From: Candidatus Planktophila sp.
Lineage (GTDB): Bacteria > Actinomycetota > Actinomycetes > Nanopelagicales > Nanopelagicaceae
DNA: 64,000 nt
NCBI GenBank assembly: GCA_017858325.1
Contig: JAFMBT010000007.1
Span: 1-64,000, forward strand
Direction of reading: 5' to 3'
The notes beneath the pieces were generated by a model that saw nothing but the letters and a program-made list of their open reading frames with translations, was not told the origin of the DNA and made no database searches. A program made the translations under genes and the position numbers. Below, piece after piece: positions 59,651-64,000 of the stretch (position 1 is the stretch's first letter; each line of letters starts with the position of its first letter).

Positions 59651-61858
59651 ATGGAAATTCGTTCATTCGCCGATTATCTGCGTGGGTTAGATGATGCTGC
59701 CCTTTTACGCCTCTTTACACATCGTGCGGATTTGATTTCCCCAGTACCGCCAGATATGGCCAGCCTCGCTGTACGCGCATCATCTGCGCCATCACTTGCT
59801 CGTGCCATTGATGCGCTGAACGCGTGGCAGTTTCAAGTTCTTGAAGCGTGCACTATCGCCAGTGAACCCTTTACGGAAAAGATCGTGGCAACTCTTACCG
59901 ATAAGCCTGCAATCTTTGTTATCCCGGGATTAATTGAACGCGGGCTGATTTATCCGGCAGATGATGGATTAAGAATGCCAACAACTCTCCGCGAATTACT
60001 CGGAAATGAGGTTGCCCAGCTTGGCCCTCATTCAATGGCAAAACTCAACCTTAAGAAATTAAGTGATGCCCCACCAAGTGCGAAGAAAATTCTTGAAGCG
60101 ATGGCGTGGGGTCCTCCTCGGGGCACCGTTACAGATATCAAAAAACCTGGGGCGGGAGTTCAATGGTGCCTGGAAGAGGGTTTTCTTATTCCCTATAGCC
60201 AAACAATAGTTGTCATGCCTCGTGAAGTTGCAATTGCACTACGCGGTGGAAAAGTTCATAAGGAACAACGGGTCAACGCTCCGGAGGCGTCATACACATT
60301 TACCGCCAAAGATAGAAAAAATATTAATAGTGCAGCAATTGCTAACATCACAACCTTCCTACGTTGGGTTGAAGAAGTTCTTAATTTTTGGGCCCAAGAT
60401 CCTCCGACAGCTCTGCGATCAGGGGGTCTGGGTGTCCGTGATCTCAAAGCGCTAGCGCTACACATTGGTGTTGATGAAAGTTGTGCCGCTTTCGTTGCAG
60501 AACTTTGCTATATCAGCGCTTTGCTCACAATCGATCCAGATGATCGAATCTTGCCAACAACAAATTTTGATATCTGGCTTACGCAACGGCCCTCTGATAA
60601 ATGGCTAACACTTGTATCTGCTTGGCTATCGACTTCTCGCGTAAGCGGGCTGGCAGGCAACGAAGATTCAAAGAACGTTGCGCCCTTGGGCCCTGAACTT
60701 GATCGCGTTAACGCAGCATCTGTGCGATCTCTTGTCCTCTCACTCCTACAAGATCATCGCGATGGCGCAATTACCCCGGATTCGATGGTTGCAATTGCAT
60801 CTTGGCATCGCCCATCAAAACGTATTGGAGGAATTCATCCATCTCACATTCTCTTTACCCTGCGAGAAAGTGAATGGTTAGGAGTTACTGGGCAAGGTGT
60901 GATCTCTGACTACGGTCTTGCACTCGTTAAGCAGAGCTCACTTGAGCAGATAGATAGCGATCTACCTGAAGATGTTGATCATATTCTCATCCAAAGCGAT
61001 AACACCGCAATTGCTCCGGGACCACTGGCCCAAGAGATTGCACAAGAGATGGCTCTGCTGGCAGATGTTGAATCCAGAGGCGGCGCGACTGTCTTTAGAT
61101 TTACTGATTCCACAATTCGTAGGGCGCTCGACCATGGAAAGACGGGCGATGAGATTGCGAGATTTTTGAAGGCAACGTCGAAAACTCCCATGCCACAGCC
61201 ACTTGAGTATCTGATTACCGATGTCGCTAAAAAGCATGGAAAGTTGCGCGTTGGTTCGACCACTTCATTTATTCGCTGTGAAGATCAATCAGTAATCGTA
61301 GCGATCCTCAGTGATAAGAAACTCGACGGCATGGGATTTAGAAGAATTGCAACTGAAGTATTAATTAGTGAATTAGAAGTTGATGATGCGGTAAATGTCC
61401 TACGAAATGCCGGCTATCTTCCCGCTGTTGAAGATTCAAAAGGGATCTTGTTAAGTGGTACTCGAATTATGCGTTCCCAAAGTAAAGCTAGGCCGCCACG
61501 GATAGTTGGTGAGATTGACACACCGACAGACATCGTCCTTGAGGGCGCTGTGCGCGTGTTACGTACTGGTGAAAAATCAAGCCACCGCCAAAGTACTCTT
61601 CGCAATATTTCATCGTCCGCACTCGGTGAGCTACCACGTTCGACGGCAAATGAAACACTTGAGCTTCTCTCTCACCACCTGACACATTCGGCTGATAAAT
61701 CTCTATCAATTGGATATGCCGATAATAATGGCCTTATTTCACACCGCATCGTCGATCCACTCAAACTCTCGGCCGGCACACTTGTTGCCCGAGATCATGC
61801 AACTGGTGAGATCACAACCTTTAGAATTGCACGAATTACGGGGGTGGCATCGCTATGA
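59651..61858 (+). CDS. Helicase-associated domain protein (actinobacterial XPB-neighbour family)
   Basis: SFADYLRGLDDAALLRLFTHRADLISPVPPDMASLAVRASSAPSLARAIDALNAWQ; located upstream of an XPB helicase. Confidence 0.83.
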   Translation: MEIRSFADYLRGLDDAALLRLFTHRADLISPVPPDMASLAVRASSAPSLARAIDALNAWQFQVLEACTIASEPFTEKIVATLTDKPAIFVIPGLIERGLIYPADDGLRMPTTLRELLGNEVAQLGPHSMAKLNLKKLSDAPPSAKKILEAMAWGPPRGTVTDIKKPGAGVQWCLEEGFLIPYSQTIVVMPREVAIALRGGKVHKEQRVNAPEASYTFTAKDRKNINSAAIANITTFLRWVEEVLNFWAQDPPTALRSGGLGVRDLKALALHIGVDESCAAFVAELCYISALLTIDPDDRILPTTNFDIWLTQRPSDKWLTLVSAWLSTSRVSGLAGNEDSKNVAPLGPELDRVNAASVRSLVLSLLQDHRDGAITPDSMVAIASWHRPSKRIGGIHPSHILFTLRESEWLGVTGQGVISDYGLALVKQSSLEQIDSDLPEDVDHILIQSDNTAIAPGPLAQEIAQEMALLADVESRGGATVFRFTDSTIRRALDHGKTGDEIARFLKATSKTPMPQPLEYLITDVAKKHGKLRVGSTTSFIRCEDQSVIVAILSDKKLDGMGFRRIATEVLISELEVDDAVNVLRNAGYLPAVEDSKGILLSGTRIMRSQSKARPPRIVGEIDTPTDIVLEGAVRVLRTGEKSSHRQSTLRNISSSALGELPRSTANETLELLSHHLTHSADKSLSIGYADNNGLISHRIVDPLKLSAGTLVARDHATGEITTFRIARITGVASL

Positions 61859-62955
61859 CAAGCCAGAACTCAGCCGAATACGGCAGACTTACACCTATGT
61901 TGGCAGCCCTCGAAGCACTGGTTCGTTGTGAATCTCCCACCGAAGATCTCGATGCATGCCGCAACGTTGTCCGACTGGCTAGCGATATTGCAACTCGTGT
62001 GCTTGGAACACCTGCTGAGATAAGAGAAATTGAAGGTCGCCCTGTTTTCTGGTGGGGATCACCTGAACCAGAGATAATTCTATTGGGCCACTTAGATACT
62101 GTTTGGCCACATGGTTCATTCCAACCATTGTGGGAAGTAGATGGAGATGTTGTACGAGGACCTGGCGTCTTTGATATGAAGGCAGGATTCTTACAAGGGC
62201 TCTATGCTCTTAAAGGTATCGAAGGTTCGGTCGCCCTCATCGCAACTACTGATGAAGAAACCGGAAGTCACACATCTCGCAAACTTATTCAAGATTTATC
62301 TGCGCGCGCAAAGGCGATCCTCGTTTTAGAAGCATCCCTTGATGGGAAAGTAAAAACGGGACGCAAAGGAACCTCGATGTATCAGGTTCATGTCCATGGC
62401 CTTGCTTCACATGCCGGCTTAGAACCTGAAAAGGGAGTGAACGCAACAACTGAAATTGCTCATGTAGTTCTTAAGGTTTCTCAACTTGAAAATAGAGAAC
62501 ATGGGACAACGGTTGTGCCCACTGTGCTTCGCTCAGGAACCACAACAAATACAGTTCCACATCATGCGATTCTTGATATTGATATTCGCTCTTTCGCCAT
62601 GTCAGAGCTAGAGCGAGTCGATGCCACAATTAAGGCGCTCAAGGCAGAAAATCCAAAGATCAGAATTGAGGTAACAGGTGGGATTAATCGACCACCGCTA
62701 CAAGAGCAATCTACGTCAGCTTTATATGAGCGTGCTGAAAAAGTCGCTTCATCGATAGGAATGTCACCACTTGGTAGCGCAAAAGTTGGAGGTGCAAGTG
62801 ATGGAAACTTTGCTGCTGCTGCAGGTGCGCCTGTCCTCGATGGCCTTGGCGCTGTCGGTGGTGGTGCGCATGCACCTTCAGAATGGTTGAGTGCTAAATC
62901 TCTTGAACCACGTACAGAGTTTCTTCACGCATTTATTGTGGATCTTCTTAAATGA
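61855..62955 (+). CDS. M20 family metallopeptidase (glutamate carboxypeptidase-like)
   Basis: LLGHLDTVWPHGSFQPL, GPGVFDMKAGFLQGLYAL, TTDEETGSHTSR, GGVGGGAHAPSEWLS-type C-terminus. Confidence 0.92.
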   Translation: MTSQNSAEYGRLTPMLAALEALVRCESPTEDLDACRNVVRLASDIATRVLGTPAEIREIEGRPVFWWGSPEPEIILLGHLDTVWPHGSFQPLWEVDGDVVRGPGVFDMKAGFLQGLYALKGIEGSVALIATTDEETGSHTSRKLIQDLSARAKAILVLEASLDGKVKTGRKGTSMYQVHVHGLASHAGLEPEKGVNATTEIAHVVLKVSQLENREHGTTVVPTVLRSGTTTNTVPHHAILDIDIRSFAMSELERVDATIKALKAENPKIRIEVTGGINRPPLQEQSTSALYERAEKVASSIGMSPLGSAKVGGASDGNFAAAAGAPVLDGLGAVGGGAHAPSEWLSAKSLEPRTEFLHAFIVDLLK

Positions 62956-64000
62956 ATAACGGGCCACTCATTGTTCAAAGCGATAAGACCCTTCTCTTAG
63001 ATATTGATCACCCAGATTCGGTTGAATGCCGTAGAGCAATTGCACCTTTTGCAGAGCTTGAACGATCACCAGAACATATCCATACCTATCGACTTACCAA
63101 TCTTGGGTTATGGAATGCCCGAGCCGCTGGCCATGATGCTGAATTAGTTATCGATACCCTAATTAAATATTCTCGCTACGCGGTTCCGCACTCAATTCTT
63201 ATCGATGTTGCAGAGACTATGTCCCGATACGGTCGTCTGCGTCTTGAAGCAGATCCAATTCATGGACTTATTCTCGTTACGACAGATTCAGCAGTTCTGG
63301 AAGAGGTAATTCGGGCAAAGAAAATTGCACCGTTACTCGGCCCACGCATCGATAAAGAGACCATTGCCGTACACCCAAGCCAACGTGGTGCTATTAAGCA
63401 ATCATTGCTACGTCTTGGGTGGCCGGCTGAAGATTTCGCAGGATATGTAGATGGTCAGGCGCATGAGATTGCACTTAAAGAAGATGGATGGAAGATTCGC
63501 CCATATCAAGAACTTGCCGCGGAAGGATTTTGGCATGGTGGCTCTGGCGTTGTCGTTCTTCCTTGTGGAGCAGGAAAAACCATCGTGGGCGCAGCCGCTA
63601 TGGCGCATGCAAAGGCAACAACCTTGATTTTGGTAACAAATACAGTTGCCGCACGTCAGTGGCGTGATGAATTGCTTCGCCGAACAACTCTCAATGAAGA
63701 TGAGATCGGTGAGTATTCAGGTGCGAAGAAAGAAATTCGTCCCGTCACTATCGCCACCTATCAAGTGATGACAAAGAAAAAGAATGGCGTATACGCACAC
63801 CTTGATCTCTTTGATACCCACGACTGGGGATTAATCATCTATGACGAGGTGCACCTATTACCCGCGCCAATTTTTAGGTTTACCGCCGATATCCAATCGC
63901 GCCGAAGACTTGGATTGACTGCCACCTTGGTGCGCGAAGATGGAATGGAAGGTGAGGTTTTCTCACTTATCGGCCCTAAGCGATTTGATGTACCTTGGAA
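62952..64000 (+). CDS. XPB-type DNA helicase, C-terminus beyond window
   Basis: Own translation from ATG 62952: MNNGPLIVQSDKTLLLDIDHPDS...GGSGVVVLPCGAGKTIVGAAAMAHAK...DWGLIIYDEVHLLPAPIFRFTADIQSRRRLGLTATLVREDGMEGEVFSLIGPKRFDVPW; not in ORF track because it has no stop in the window. Confidence 0.94.
   Translation, partial: MNNGPLIVQSDKTLLLDIDHPDSVECRRAIAPFAELERSPEHIHTYRLTNLGLWNARAAGHDAELVIDTLIKYSRYAVPHSILIDVAETMSRYGRLRLEADPIHGLILVTTDSAVLEEVIRAKKIAPLLGPRIDKETIAVHPSQRGAIKQSLLRLGWPAEDFAGYVDGQAHEIALKEDGWKIRPYQELAAEGFWHGGSGVVVLPCGAGKTIVGAAAMAHAKATTLILVTNTVAARQWRDELLRRTTLNEDEIGEYSGAKKEIRPVTIATYQVMTKKKNGVYAHLDLFDTHDWGLIIYDEVHLLPAPIFRFTADIQSRRRLGLTATLVREDGMEGEVFSLIGPKRFDVPW

Noticed and set aside
1-64000. 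Search for CRISPR arrays, transposases, integrases, phage genes and toxin-antitoxin modules
   Set aside because: No regularly spaced repeats and no protein with such motifs; the two tRNA sites show no flanking integrase or direct repeat.

Overview
The window looks like a contiguous piece of a compact, moderate/low-GC actinobacterial chromosome. It resembles a freshwater 'Ca. Planktophila/Nanopelagicus' (acI-type) genome, but that assignment is an inference from gene content only. Coding density is very high, with many start/stop overlaps, and I saw no phage, transposon or CRISPR. From left to right it contains: (i) a partial tRNA-Met and a tRNA-Thr, a quinone oxidoreductase, a CoA-binding protein, msrB and a polar amino-acid ABC transporter; (ii) an IclR / SDR / GH99-WbsX-like trio and tRNA-Tyr; (iii) a large nucleoside-scavenging region (~8.7-28.8 kb) with cdd, add, a cytochrome P450, three nucleoside hydrolases, a full-length plus a half-length aldehyde dehydrogenase, deoC, two tandem nucleoside phosphorylases, an MFS transporter, a nucleoside 2-deoxyribosyltransferase, a DUF2419/Qng1-like queuosine-salvage protein, a BMP-type nucleoside ABC transporter, a LacI regulator and a ribokinase-family kinase; (iv) yajQ, an EamA/RarD permease, and a complete nuoA-N operon between a polyprenyl diphosphate synthase and menG; (v) bioY, menF/D/C/B/E/A, and a System II cytochrome c biogenesis set; (vi) an HAD hydrolase, then a helicase-associated protein, an M20 peptidase and an XPB-type helicase that runs off the window end and is absent from the supplied ORF track. 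The most interesting signals are the Qng1-like protein inside a nucleoside-import operon, a P450 translationally coupled between adenosine deaminase and a nucleoside hydrolase, the 'split ALDH16' pair beside deoC, and a long G.U-containing hairpin between the BMP binding-protein gene and its ATPase gene.
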